The notes beneath the pieces were generated by a model, which made no database searches, was not told the origin of the DNA, and was given only the letters and a program-made list of their open reading frames with translations. DNA of 64,000 bases, taken from positions 18,938 through 82,937 of the forward strand of contig JAEWIS010000018.1 in the NCBI GenBank assembly GCA_023386955.1. Reading direction: 5' to 3'. The DNA comes from Bacillota bacterium (GTDB taxonomy: Bacteria; Bacillota; Bacilli; Paenibacillales; NBRC-103111). This document shows positions 27,701-35,767 of this stretch, one piece after another. Positions within the stretch are counted from its first letter, which is position 1; each line of letters opens with the position of its first letter. The translations under genes and the position numbers were made by a program.

Positions 27701-29794
27701 ACCCAGCACCAGTGCCGGTGTGCCGGGAGGCAGCTGGTTAATCACAGGGGGTGAGGCAACCTCCGGGTCAATGAAGCCTTTCCACTTGCCGTCTGCAATC
27801 GTGCTATAGTAGGCGATCTCTGCCTTCTTCGCCAGATCAGCCTCCTGTGACAGCTTGAGCATGCTGTCCGCAGAGGCCATCCTGCCCTGATCGAAGGCCA
27901 GATTGCTTCTGTCCGCATAATAATAGGCTTTGTTGACGTAATAGGCCCAGTTGATTTTGGCTTGAATCAACTCATAGAAGGGCAGCTTCTGTTTTTCGGG
28001 CAGCGCCTGGGAAATAGCCGCCGTCCGGTTGAACAGATCTTGGTAAACCGCCATTCGTTTGGAGGCTTCATCCCCGTAGTGGGTCTGGTTGAACAGGCCA
28101 TCCTTCATATGCTCCGGCTTGCGGACGATGGTGTGCTGGTAGAAGGTGTTGAGAATGTCGGCCGCTTCATCGCTGTATGCGCCGCCCACATGCTGGGCAG
28201 TCCAGTCCTTCAGGAATTGGTCCGCCTTGTTTTTGTATTGCTCTACATCCCAGCCGTAACGGATAAAAAAGGTCATCTCCGCTTCCTGCGGCTTGATATC
28301 GCCCACATTCAGAATCCAGGATTTGCGGATGTTATGCTCCCAGGATTTGCTGAGCTCCTCTCCCATCACAGCAAGCGGAAGGGAGCTGAGCCACATATAG
28401 CTTTGATCCACCGGGGCCCAGTAGGACACGTGATAATACAAGCCGTGCCCGCCCTCCCGCGCACGTTCCGCAGCGTCGGGCATCCTCCGCATCATCCCGT
28501 GGTTATCGTCGCACCAGATGACGGTCACATTTTCGGGCAGATCAAATGTGGGGTTATTATAGATGGGCAGAACTTCCTTATACGGGATCAGGGCCTGGAA
28601 GGAAGCCGCGTATTTGTCCGGGCCGAGAATTTCCTTCAGCAGCTGCTGCTGGTCCCGGATAATTTCGTTCATGAGGCCGGCTTTCCGGTCCTCCAGATTG
28701 CTGCCCAGATGCGCATAGGCATCGGACATCAGATTCTGGGCATCGAATGGTTCATCATGCAGCCCGCGCATCCCCAATGTCCATTGGGCGTCGGTATTCT
28801 TATGCCGCTCGATATTATCGCGCCAGTATTGGAGCAGGGCATCCTTGCTTACGGTGTAGTCATACTTGATATCGTTGGCATTCAGGCCACGCTGCGCAGC
28901 ATAATCGCTTTTCCACTTATCCCACTCGTGGACATTGGTCCGCAGCAGCATATCGGGATGGCTGGAGCCCAGCACAATGCCGTATTCCTGTACAAGCTCA
29001 ATGTTGCCCGGCACATTATTAATGGAGTTGACGTGCATGGCGGCCCAGATGTAATTGCCCTTCAGCCGGAGAATCAGCTCGAAGATTTTGGCGTAGGTTT
29101 TGGGCCCCATGGTATTGGGGTCTTGGAACACCTCGGTTGCCCAGCGGCTGAGCTTTTCCTCGTCATTAAGGAACACCCCGCGGTACTGCACATCGGGCAT
29201 ATCCGTAATGGACGTTCCGGCTTTAAGATAAACGGAGGCTTTGGCTGCAATAGCTGCATCGGCGAAAAAATACCAAGGGCTTACGCCCATCTGCTCGGAC
29301 AGCTCGTATACCCCAAAAACAGCCCCCCGGGGATCGGAGCCGGCGATTACCAGAGTATGCGGATCTATTACCTTGATGAGATAAGCCTCCCACTTGCCTT
29401 TGATGGCGGACACTTCAGCGGGCGTAATTTTGCCTGCGTCCACCAACGCCTTGACCTGGGCGCTTGCGTCCAGCGTACCCACGATGACCACCGGACCGGC
29501 AGGAAGAGTGGCTGCACTGCTGACAGGAGCATCCAACCCGGTGACCCGTTTGATATCCTCCTTCAGGTCATTGACCACCCGCCTCACCGGAGCATTATCC
29601 TGGGCATCAACCCAGAGGGCTGCCGCAGCTCCGTTAGCCGCCAACGGGAAGTCTCCTGCGCCACCCGTTTCTGCCATGTATCCGCTCTTCCCGCTCACCG
29701 GGGAAGGTCCGGCTGCTGCAAAAGCGGGTAACATGCCTGCACCCAGGACGGCGATCATCACCATAGCGAGGATACGTTTTATCTTTCCAGTCAC
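21728..29794 (-). CDS. Giant secreted GH115 glucuronidase fused to SGNH esterase, with SLH anchor
   Basis: A 2688-residue exported enzyme. A signal peptide (about 1-27) precedes a GH115 catalytic region (about 40-680, with YRGVFLNDEEKLSRWA) and its C-terminal domain (about 810-970). A CBM-like module (about 1018-1210) and a helical FIVAR-like repeat follow. A LamG-like module (about 1310-1500) leads to an SGNH hydrolase (about 1508-1720) with GDSITFG, GVSG, GTND and DYVH catalytic blocks. A second FIVAR/LamG pair, two Big_2 Ig domains (about 2158-2345) and three SLH domains (about 2527-2688) close the protein. GH115 enzymes release 4-O-methylglucuronate from xylan; the SGNH domain may deacetylate the same polymer. 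Start is GTG after GAGGTGA. Confidence 0.92.
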   Translation of the reverse strand: MTGKIKRILAMVMIAVLGAGMLPAFAAAGPSPVSGKSGYMAETGGAGDFPLAANGAAAALWVDAQDNAPVRRVVNDLKEDIKRVTGLDAPVSSAATLPAGPVVIVGTLDASAQVKALVDAGKITPAEVSAIKGKWEAYLIKVIDPHTLVIAGSDPRGAVFGVYELSEQMGVSPWYFFADAAIAAKASVYLKAGTSITDMPDVQYRGVFLNDEEKLSRWATEVFQDPNTMGPKTYAKIFELILRLKGNYIWAAMHVNSINNVPGNIELVQEYGIVLGSSHPDMLLRTNVHEWDKWKSDYAAQRGLNANDIKYDYTVSKDALLQYWRDNIERHKNTDAQWTLGMRGLHDEPFDAQNLMSDAYAHLGSNLEDRKAGLMNEIIRDQQQLLKEILGPDKYAASFQALIPYKEVLPIYNNPTFDLPENVTVIWCDDNHGMMRRMPDAAERAREGGHGLYYHVSYWAPVDQSYMWLSSLPLAVMGEELSKSWEHNIRKSWILNVGDIKPQEAEMTFFIRYGWDVEQYKNKADQFLKDWTAQHVGGAYSDEAADILNTFYQHTIVRKPEHMKDGLFNQTHYGDEASKRMAVYQDLFNRTAAISQALPEKQKLPFYELIQAKINWAYYVNKAYYYADRSNLAFDQGRMASADSMLKLSQEADLAKKAEIAYYSTIADGKWKGFIDPEVASPPVINQLPPGTPALVLGAPALGVVAEGETLPREQSRLIFSPYHQVGKFIDLFNKGAGSVHWTATADQPWVQLSAADGTVIDETRLFVTVPNMEAHKGATATVTITDTRTNFKKTIQVTVDNPAAPLSAISGYAEADGYVSMEAEHYSRLYTKGDKTWQIIRDAGRAFGGDVVRAYSPDLDALEENAVTASAPSMEYDINLSSSGQFPLEIYRIPTLNAKGKVRFAVSVDNTAPIIVESAAADEGQGTIWVSNLFHMIEKHVVTLPALSAGKHTVKLWMVDSFIMIDKLVLYTGPEGVIPSELGPDESYHSEFNRDFHPGTALLPRIPVPAEPKNIPAEWGGGAFVEADGKVSLEAEYAMEHTLESESEITADMKAYTVSKRDKAAQVPGKIPNGWRLTQSDTGMAMRLPDLGAQWSENAEFPVYSPELTYKINFNSTGTYNVWLRWRYVDNASDSIRGGLDGSLGNFSTDVFFSNSLDEKWHWKNVGKVNVTTAEEHAFSLWMREDGLYVDRIYLTKSGETPTDALWNPSLRTESTVGQQLLAVVNGKRAAMSGISYPLGDALGQYRQAAYNALVDALHAAETLAHSGTATEQQANEALNAIAAAEAALPNALVLTRQGKTYQAYRDFSGDETGKFPYGFNIEGMTNGAAASVQEEDGNSFLRLTTTSTAGKADLFLPYTGEVKAAANERIVIEYRARFNGSFQYANGAMVRNDSGTNNFSMVTAFENANGAHQIKVHKGTSNADKVSVKSFNYNQWHTFKLVGDWAKKTYTVYMDNDPVPVATDFSFRHTGGTKLTGQRFGIDNMAKGSIDFDDFKVSIIDPTKPDIPKIKVAAVGDSITFGSDSAGPIQPEDKYPAQLQALLGANYQVENFGVSGATMLENGTDTGGAQKGYVHQQKFAESQAFQPDVVVIMLGTNDSKELNWETYKAEYVDHGLKLIQSYRDLDSHPAVYLATSPTVVAGSNRYGIQADVLHNEIVPLQKQIALIADAGFIDVHQATQNATLAQFPDYVHGNAAGYTWIAEAVYAGIKGSPAPEASPVVQMSPVAVKSLSGQTPKLPLFAPVVYADGSTGLAEVVWMLDGLVFNTPGIVQVPGKLKGLEVNATAAVEVTAGWGLDELVKETRSRTVELSIPLGEGPGTYSQAAYHALLAALDHAEELAANGNLTEEQFREARDALSGAEAALSGSLNLTQDGLTYHAYRDFEADTTGKQPFGIEATKVQNGGVAQVVEEDGNSFLRLTTGTGKGFANMFLPYIGQVTAAGEERVVIEYSARFKAGLQYANAFLPKNQNGAYAMTVAFENAGNDPWVKVADASARKNVQPFRYDTWHHFKIIADMTAQAYSVYMDDAAIAENFAFRTPGSTTLAGHVFGIDNFSNGQVDFDNIKVMVTGGPKKAEQAAPEGLVKTDETAAGANDGRIQGINAAMEWSSDQGHTWSGVEGTAISGLAPGVYWVRYQETQTHQASPHVETSILPFVPSGRVSGVSLGNTDIRLYTNYGNPAVQLHAQVKPADAVNKEVTWSTSDSVVASVYGGFVTAHSAGTAYITVTTVDGGYSDTATVTVSVYGGPQNPGNPPVSVEGVSLNHTSAQLYTNYGSPTLQLIANVTPAHAADKTFLWTSSNPAAATVDSNGLVHVRGLGTARITVTTADGGYTAFCDVTVGEYASGGIDPGSTEEESPGSTGPGPVLPAAVKNKDGSTTATATDPATGAVTETTHWPNGDRRVFTKERNGTVTELITRQNGSKQETVTKPDGSSRSVVSDTRGVQVETATTSVGEITASVRLPQGVTQARITIPVPKTSVSTVAVRVRENGTRSVLGTTLPVGNGISFIAKGDMTVQIMDNPVAFTDVPGGHWAAEAVAFTASRGLFSGTDKGMFSPEVSLSRAMLFTVLARLEGVETEGGEYWYSKAQDWAAASGISDGSAPEAAITREQLITLLHRYAGQPTAAGAGKSFVDSGDISPWATEAMDWAVHAGILNGIQENRLEPNGVATRAEVSAMLMRFVVWNGN

Positions 29795-29817
29795 TTCAGC
29801 TCACCTCTTTTTTATTT

Positions 29818-29832
29818 TGTTTGCGCTTTCAT
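29818..29832 (-). promoter_or_regulatory. Catabolite-responsive element (cre) before the GH115 gene
   Basis: Minus-strand ATGAAAGCGCAAACA fits the CcpA consensus WTGNAANCGNWNNCW at every position. It lies 24 bp upstream of the GTG start, just before the ribosome site, where bound CcpA would block transcription. A weak TAGAAT -10 is upstream. This predicts glucose repression of the enzyme. Confidence 0.75.
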
Positions 29833-29962
29833 TTTGTCCCGTCCCTATTCTACCCTCCGCATAACCCGATAAAAATGGAAGATCTTAAAATGTTTTTGTA
29901 CCCGTTTTAGAAAGATTGCGGCCAGCACCATTCATTTGAAACAAACGCATTCCACCTAAAAA

Positions 29963-30001
29963 CAAAAAAAGCGGCACAGAGCTTCCGCTCCATACCGCTG
30001 T
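29963..30001 (-). terminator. Terminator of the foldase gene
   Basis: Minus-strand AGCGG-TAT-GGAGC pairs with GCTC-TGTG-CCGCT and is followed by seven T, 12 bp past the stop codon. Confidence 0.85.
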
Positions 30002-30012
30002 TGGTTGATGGT

Positions 30013-31074
30013 TTATTTCGCCGCCGGACTTGCCGCAGGACTGGTGCTGGCCGCAGGAGAGGCTGCTGCGCCTGCCGATGCCGCAGGGGAGGCTGCCGCA
30101 CTTGCACTGGCTGCCGGAAGAGTGATTTTGAATTCCAGCTTGGGCAAATCATTGGTGATGAAATCGCCGATCATCTTGTCGGCAATTTCCGTCCGGATGT
30201 CTTCCTTCACTGCGTCCACGGATTGCACCTCACGCTTGTCCACACGGAGAATATGGTAACCGAAGGAGCTCTCGAAAGGCTGGCCTACCTGGCCTACCGG
30301 CTGGGTGATGGCTGCTTCCTTGAAGGCAGGATCCCATACGGAAGGATTTTGGTTTTCGTATTTGCCTTCCTTATCCTTGGATCCCGGGTCATCGGAATAT
30401 TCCTTGGCCAGCGCTGCGAAGTCGCCTCCGCTTGCCAGCTTGGCTTTGACCTCATTGATCCGGGTCAAGGCTTCCTCCTTGGTGCGCAGCTCCTTGGTGC
30501 CGGTGGCGTCGTTGGGGTCCTTCAGCGCAACCAGAATATGGGCCACCGATGCCAGGTCATACACATGGGGATCTTCCTTCAGCTTGGCATCGTAATTAGA
30601 CTTGATTTGATCGTCCGTCACCTTGCCGCTGGTATCCTTCAGCACAGTAGTGCTTAGTGTCACGTATTTCTCAAGGTCCTTCTTGGTAACCTTCAAAGTT
30701 TCCAGCTGCTTGTCGAAGGCGCCCTTCTCTTGGGAGTTGTAATACTCCTCCATTTGCTTGATCTGGTCCTTGGCTTCCTTCTCCGCTTCCTTCTTGGTGT
30801 CGTCGGAGGCCTTGCCGGCCATGATCTTCAGGGTAGCCAGTTGCTTCAGCAGGTACTCCTGCATTTCCGGACTGCCGGCCATATCCCCGTACTGGGAGAA
30901 GAAAATACTGTGGAACTGGGTCAGCTCCGTTTGCGTAATTTCCCCGCCTGTATAGGTAGCGACAACGGTTTTGTCGCCTTCCTTCTTGCCACAGCCGCTG
31001 ACAATCAAAGCTGCACCCAACATGACAGCCAAAGCCGCTTTGGGCAAGCGGGCGTTCTTAAGAATTTGAAACAT
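30013..31074 (-). CDS. PrsA-like peptidylprolyl isomerase lipoprotein
   Basis: Extracytoplasmic foldase, 353 residues. The signal peptide ends in the lipobox VSGC (Cys28), so it is anchored in the outer leaflet of the membrane. A SurA-like N-terminal chaperone region precedes a parvulin domain (about 173-285; VAHILVAL, KYENQNPSVWDPAF, FGYHILRV). The last 34 residues are an Ala/Ser/Pro repeat tail. The start overlaps the end of mfd by 17 bp. It probably folds secreted proteins, and the neighbouring SLH proteins are plausible clients (inference). Confidence 0.92.
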   Translation of the reverse strand: MFQILKNARLPKAALAVMLGAALIVSGCGKKEGDKTVVATYTGGEITQTELTQFHSIFFSQYGDMAGSPEMQEYLLKQLATLKIMAGKASDDTKKEAEKEAKDQIKQMEEYYNSQEKGAFDKQLETLKVTKKDLEKYVTLSTTVLKDTSGKVTDDQIKSNYDAKLKEDPHVYDLASVAHILVALKDPNDATGTKELRTKEEALTRINEVKAKLASGGDFAALAKEYSDDPGSKDKEGKYENQNPSVWDPAFKEAAITQPVGQVGQPFESSFGYHILRVDKREVQSVDAVKEDIRTEIADKMIGDFITNDLPKLEFKITLPAASASAAASPAASAGAAASPAASTSPAASPAAK

Positions 31075-34000
31075 TCTCCAGTTCCCCTTTCGGTTTTAGA
31101 GCTTCCTTATATTGTACCAGAAACCGTTCCAACATACCGATGGACTGCTCCGGCGTCAAACCTTTGCCCTTCATAATCATCATGTTCGGGGAACCGGGCA
31201 CAGGCCGGATCCGGTTCTCGAAGGCCTGCTGGCTGACCGCAAGCTTCTTCTGATCCACCTGCTCGGCCATATTGCCCGAGAAGAGAATTTCCACATCGTC
31301 TCCGCGCTGCCGGATGGTTTCGATCCGGTACTCGGAGCCGTAAATCCGCAGACGGGCCACGGTAAGCAGATGTTTGACAGCGTCAGGGATATCCCCGAAC
31401 CGGTCAACCAGCTCCTCCTCAATATCCGCCACCTCGTCCAGGCTGACGGCTGTAGCCACTTTCTTATAGATTTCTATTTTTTGCATACTGTCATAAATAT
31501 AATCCGACGGTAAATAGGCGTCAAGCTGCATCTCGATTTGTGTCGAGAAGACACGTTTCTCCTCCGGCTCCTCCCCCAGCTCCACCTTGCGCTTCTTGAT
31601 TTCCTCAGTGAGCATCTGGGAATACAGGTCAAAGCCTACGGAAGCGATAAAGCCGTGCTGCTCCGCCCCCAGAAGATTGCCTGCGCCGCGGATGGACAAG
31701 TCCCGCATGGCGATTTTGAAGCCGGACCCCAGCTCCGTAAACTCCTTGATCGCCTGCAGACGCTTTTCGGCCACCTCCGTAAGCATTTTATCCCGCTGGT
31801 AGGTAAAATACGCATACGCGATCCGGTTGGAGCGCCCTACCCGGCCCCGCAGCTGGTAGAGCTGGGACAGCCCCATTTTGTCGGCGTCATGGACGATCAG
31901 GGTGTTGACGTTAGGGATGTCCACACCGGTTTCGATAATGCTGGTGCTGACCAGCACATCGAACTCCCCATCCAGGAAATCCAGGATGGTTTTCTCCAGC
32001 TCCTGCTCGCCCATCTGGCCATGGGCTACCGCCACCCGGGCGTCCGGCACCAGCATGGTAATCTGGTCGGCGATCTGCTGGATGCCCTGCACCCGGTTGT
32101 ACAGATAATACACCTGGCCCTCGCGGGCCAATTCCCGTTCGATGGCCTCACGGGTCAGGGAATTGCTATGCTCCACCACATAGGTTTGTACGGGGAAGCG
32201 GTTTTCCGGCGGCGTCTCAATAACCGACAGATCCCGCACACCCAGCATAGACATATGCAGCGTCCGCGGGATAGGGGTAGCTGTCAGCGTCAGCACATCC
32301 ACATTGGATTTCAGCCGCTTCAGCTTCTCCTTGTGCGCCACGCCGAAGCGCTGCTCCTCATCCACGATGAGGAGGCCCAAGTCCTTGAAGATCATATCCG
32401 CAGACAACAGACGGTGGGTGCCGATGACAATATCAACGGTGCCGTTTTTGATGCCCTTGATCGTTTCGTTCTGCTCCTTCTTGGAGCGGAAGCGGGAGAG
32501 CACCTGGATATGGAAGGGGAAGCCGGAGAACCGCTCACGGAAGGTTTCATAATGCTGCTGTGCAAGAATGGTGGTAGGCACCAGCACCGCTACCTGCTTG
32601 CCGTCGATGGCCGCCTTGAAGGCCGCCCGGATGGCCACTTCGGTTTTGCCGTAGCCCACGTCACCGCACAGCAGACGGTCCATGGGGCGGCTGCGCTCCA
32701 TATCCACCTTGATTTCGTCGATGGCCCGGGCCTGATCCCGAGTTTCCTCGTAGGGGAACATCCCCTCGAAATCCTTCTGGTACGGCGTATCCTTGCTGAA
32801 GCCGTAGCCGGGCCGCGCCTGGCGGTCAGCATACAGCTTGATCAGATCGTCGGCAATATCCTGAACGGCGGAGCGGGCCTTGGTTTTGACCTTATTCCAA
32901 TCCGTGCCGCCCAGCTTGTAGATCTTCGGCTCCTTGCCTTCATCTGCGCCGATGTACTTCTGGATCAGGTCGATCTGCTCGATGGGAACGGAGAGTTTGT
33001 CGCCCCCCGCATATAAAATGTGAATATAGTCCTTATGGATTCCGTTAATTTCAAGCGTGCCGATGCCTACATATTTCCCGATCCCGTGATTGACGTGGAC
33101 AACATAATCGCCCACCTTCAGCTCCTGGTAGCTCTTGATCCGTTCGGCATTCTCCAGCTTTTTGTCGATCTTCCGGACCTTCCGCTGCTTCTGAGTGAAC
33201 AGCTCGCCTTCGGTAATCACCACCAGCCTCACCGCCGGCAGCTCAAAGCCTGCCTGGAGGTTGCCGTCCAGCAGCTGGGGCTCCTCGATATGGTAGTCCT
33301 GGAGGACGCGGCGCACCCGGTCCAGACGCTCCTGGCCCTGCGCCAGGAGAATAACCTTGGACCCCGTCTTTTTCCAGCGCTCCATCTCGGACTTGAGCAC
33401 ATTCATCTGGCCGTGGAAGCTCTGCATGGAACGGCACACCATGTTGACGATGTTCTGCGGCTGGGTGCCATGGACCTGGCGCAGGAACAAGCTCAGATAC
33501 ACAGTGGGAAATGGCTTGCGGAACAGCAGCGAATCATAGGTTTTGGACATAACAAAGGCAGGCAGGCACTTGCCCTCCTGCAGCATGCTGGTCATCCACT
33601 CAGCTTCATCCCGCTCCAGCTGCTTGGCGGTTTCCACGATGCGGCCAGGCTCATCAACGACGAGGATGGTATCCTTGGGCAGCTGATCCAAGAGGGTCTC
33701 CCGTTCCGGATAGAGAAGGGAGATATACTTGGCGATTCCCGGGAAAAATTGCTCCTGCCGGAGCAGCTCAATCTCATGCATCAGCTCTTCCTGCAGCTTC
33801 TGCTTGGCGCTCCGGTCATTCATCTTGCCGAGCTGGGCTTGAAGGAGCTCGTAGGCATGCTGGGATGCACTCTGCAACCGCTTACCGTCGGCCAAAATCT
33901 CGCGGCACGGCACAATCTCCACCTGCTCCAGCTTCTCGAGAGACCGCTGCTCGGTGGCATCGAAGGTGCGGATGGAATCCACCTCGTCATCGAAGAACTC

Positions 34001-34585
34001 CACCCGGATTGGGTTGGGGGCGGTCATGGGGAAGAAATCCAGAATCCCGCCCCGGACGCTCATTTCCCCTTTATTCTCCACCTTGTCATTGCGCTCGTAG
34101 CCCATTGCAGAGAGGCGCTTGAGGAGCCCTTCCAGCTGTACCCTGTCACCGAGCCGTATGGTTATCCGAGCCTCCGCAAACACCGCCTGCGGCGGCAGCA
34201 GCTTGCGCAGCCCTGCGTAAGGCACCACCAATACGCCGCGGAAGCCTGAGGCCAGGCGCATCAAGGCGTCAATACGGCGGGCCAGCATCTCCGGGCTCTG
34301 CGCGGCCATCTCGGCCACAAGCAGCTCCTGGACGGGGAACAGCGCCACCTGGTCGGAGGAGAGGCATTCCGCCAGGTCCTCGGTAATCTTCTGGGCAGCA
34401 TACATGTTATGGGTTAAAACCACAATTGGCCGCTTCATCTCCTCCGAGAGAGCGGCAATGGCCATTTGGCGAGCGGAGCCGGACAGGCCGGATATAATCT
34501 GCTCATGCAGTCCATTCTCCAACCCGGCCAGGATCGACCGGAAATCCGTATCTTGTGAAAAAGCACTCATCAAAGCCTGTAACAC
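31058..34585 (-). CDS. mfd: Transcription-repair coupling factor
   Basis: DNA translocase that removes stalled RNA polymerase and recruits UvrA; 1175 residues, full length. UvrB-like N-terminal region, RNA-polymerase interaction domain (about 490-550), then helicase motifs: GDVGYGKT (Walker A), VDEEQRFG, TATPIPRT and the RGRVGRS block. The GTG at 34585 is preferred because AAGGAG is 8 bases upstream; an in-frame ATG lies 5 codons downstream. Gene order fin-mfd is as in B. subtilis. Confidence 0.96.
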   Translation of the reverse strand: MLQALMSAFSQDTDFRSILAGLENGLHEQIISGLSGSARQMAIAALSEEMKRPIVVLTHNMYAAQKITEDLAECLSSDQVALFPVQELLVAEMAAQSPEMLARRIDALMRLASGFRGVLVVPYAGLRKLLPPQAVFAEARITIRLGDRVQLEGLLKRLSAMGYERNDKVENKGEMSVRGGILDFFPMTAPNPIRVEFFDDEVDSIRTFDATEQRSLEKLEQVEIVPCREILADGKRLQSASQHAYELLQAQLGKMNDRSAKQKLQEELMHEIELLRQEQFFPGIAKYISLLYPERETLLDQLPKDTILVVDEPGRIVETAKQLERDEAEWMTSMLQEGKCLPAFVMSKTYDSLLFRKPFPTVYLSLFLRQVHGTQPQNIVNMVCRSMQSFHGQMNVLKSEMERWKKTGSKVILLAQGQERLDRVRRVLQDYHIEEPQLLDGNLQAGFELPAVRLVVITEGELFTQKQRKVRKIDKKLENAERIKSYQELKVGDYVVHVNHGIGKYVGIGTLEINGIHKDYIHILYAGGDKLSVPIEQIDLIQKYIGADEGKEPKIYKLGGTDWNKVKTKARSAVQDIADDLIKLYADRQARPGYGFSKDTPYQKDFEGMFPYEETRDQARAIDEIKVDMERSRPMDRLLCGDVGYGKTEVAIRAAFKAAIDGKQVAVLVPTTILAQQHYETFRERFSGFPFHIQVLSRFRSKKEQNETIKGIKNGTVDIVIGTHRLLSADMIFKDLGLLIVDEEQRFGVAHKEKLKRLKSNVDVLTLTATPIPRTLHMSMLGVRDLSVIETPPENRFPVQTYVVEHSNSLTREAIERELAREGQVYYLYNRVQGIQQIADQITMLVPDARVAVAHGQMGEQELEKTILDFLDGEFDVLVSTSIIETGVDIPNVNTLIVHDADKMGLSQLYQLRGRVGRSNRIAYAYFTYQRDKMLTEVAEKRLQAIKEFTELGSGFKIAMRDLSIRGAGNLLGAEQHGFIASVGFDLYSQMLTEEIKKRKVELGEEPEEKRVFSTQIEMQLDAYLPSDYIYDSMQKIEIYKKVATAVSLDEVADIEEELVDRFGDIPDAVKHLLTVARLRIYGSEYRIETIRQRGDDVEILFSGNMAEQVDQKKLAVSQQAFENRIRPVPGSPNMMIMKGKGLTPEQSIGMLERFLVQYKEALKPKGELENVSNS

Positions 34586-34656
34586 CGGACCAACTCCTTA
34601 TCCCCATGCAAGAGCCGCCCATGCCAATGAGCACGGGCAGCGGATGGATACACAAC

Positions 34657-34682
34657 GAACGGCGTTTAGGTCAACGCCGTTC
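34657..34682. repeat. Perfect 10-bp-stem hairpin in the mfd leader
   Basis: GAACGGCGTT and AACGCCGTTC are perfect inverted repeats around a 6-nt loop, 72 bp upstream of the mfd GTG. There is no T run on the minus strand, so it does not look like a terminator for fin. Confidence 0.5.
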
Positions 34683-34811
34683 CTTTTGCCGTTTATTGTC
34701 CATGTTCAGGGAAGAAACGGCTGAAAGGCGCCCTTCCGGCGCCGTGCGGCCGCCCGTATGTAATCGGGCATCTTCCCTTATACAGCCAGAAGCGCGAGGC
34801 TTCTTACCGGT

Positions 34812-34843
34812 AAAAAAAGCCTTGGGCTTCATCCACCAAGGCC
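34812..34843 (-). terminator. Terminator of fin
   Basis: Minus-strand GCCTTGG and CCAAGGC pair around a 10-nt loop, followed by seven T, 16 bp after the fin stop. Confidence 0.85.
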
Positions 34844-34858
34844 TCTTCATCACTTTGC

Positions 34859-35089
34859 TTACTGCAGCGGATTGGCAACCAGCATCAGCTCGGGATTCGT
34901 CTCCAGAGCCTGCTTACAGTAATCGCAGGTTACCTTGACGGTTACGTCTCCGTTCACGCTATAAGCTATTATATCGCTCCGCTCTTCGAGGGTCAAGGAA
35001 TGGAAGCCCAACTGCGCCTCCGTAAGATGGCTGCCGTTTAACCGGCCCACCTCCGTGCCGCAATGCGGGCACACATACCGAACATCCAT
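34859..35089 (-). CDS. fin: Anti-sigma-F factor Fin (YabK)
   Basis: Small forespore protein that inhibits sigma-F and helps the switch to sigma-G. The 76 residues show two CxxC pairs, C7-C10 (CPHC) and C55-C58 (CDYC), that should bind zinc. AAAGGGG precedes the ATG by 10 bases. It lies between pth and mfd as in B. subtilis. Confidence 0.93.
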   Translation of the reverse strand: MDVRYVCPHCGTEVGRLNGSHLTEAQLGFHSLTLEERSDIIAYSVNGDVTVKVTCDYCKQALETNPELMLVANPLQ

Positions 35090-35149
35090 AACAGCAGTTC
35101 CCCTTTCCAGCCATACCGGTTTTTGTGCCAGGTCTGCACGTTATCCTCC

Positions 35150-35178
35150 AGTATGTCCGGATTAGAGCCATTTTATGA
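35150..35178 (-). promoter_or_regulatory. Predicted sigma-F promoter of fin
   Basis: Minus-strand TCATA (35174-35178; 4 of 5 to GYATA) and GGACATACT (35150-35158; full match to GGNNANANT) are 15 bp apart. B. subtilis fin is transcribed by sigma-F. Confidence 0.6.
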
Positions 35179-35203
35179 GAAGGCTCCCAGGGATTAAGGT
35201 GAA

Positions 35204-35767
35204 TTAGCCGTTGAATTTGGCCATGGTTTGCTCGAAGGTGGCGGTGAAGGTATGGGTCATCGCCTCACCAACCCGCTCCAGAATCAAAGGAATTTCCTTA
35301 ACCTCCTCCTTGCGGAAGCCGGCCAGCACATATTGGACGATATCGTAGCCTGCAGGCGGCCGGGAAATGCCGATGCGGATGCGGTTGAAGGTTTGGGTAC
35401 CGGTATGGGCGATAATGGACTTGATCCCGTTATGGCCTCCCGCACTTCCCTGATACCGCAGCCGGATTTGGCCGAAGGGGGTATCCATATCATCATAGAG
35501 CAGGACCATATCCGCAAGGCTGGCCTTATAAAAATCCATAAACCCGCTCACGGCTTCCCCTGACAGGTTCATGTAGGTTTGCGGCTTGAGCAGCGCTACC
35601 TTTTCACCCTGCACCATCCCTTCCGCCACCAATCCCTTGCACTTGGAGACGGATTTCCAGGATAATCCCCACTCCGCCGCCATGCGGTCAACGGCCATGA
35701 AGCCAATATTATGCCGGGTGCTCTCATACTCCCTGCCCGGATTCCCCAAACCAACAAACCATTTCAT
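35204..35767 (-). CDS. pth: Peptidyl-tRNA hydrolase
   Basis: Recycles peptidyl-tRNA released from ribosomes. The 187 residues begin MKWFVGLGNPG, have the catalytic histidine H19 in STRHNIGF, and carry the conserved DDMDTPFG and GSAGGHNGIKSI blocks. Known as spoVC in B. subtilis and lies next to ctc there as here. Confidence 0.96.
   Translation of the reverse strand: MKWFVGLGNPGREYESTRHNIGFMAVDRMAAEWGLSWKSVSKCKGLVAEGMVQGEKVALLKPQTYMNLSGEAVSGFMDFYKASLADMVLLYDDMDTPFGQIRLRYQGSAGGHNGIKSIIAHTGTQTFNRIRIGISRPPAGYDIVQYVLAGFRKEEVKEIPLILERVGEAMTHTFTATFEQTMAKFNG

Noticed and set aside
27962..29731. Plus-strand 589-codon frame opposite the GH115 domain
   Set aside because: Antisense shadow; the minus-strand protein has recognisable catalytic and SLH domains.
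15930..29794. Mobile element carrying the SLH genes
   Set aside because: No transposase, integrase, terminal inverted repeats or target duplications were seen at either edge, so only an insertion relative to B. subtilis can be claimed.
31538..33016. Plus-strand 492-codon frame opposite mfd
   Set aside because: Antisense to the helicase motifs of mfd; no ribosome site or family features.
34959..35171. Alternative 70-codon minus-strand frame overlapping fin
   Set aside because: It overlaps the fin promoter and the fin frame with its CxxC motifs.
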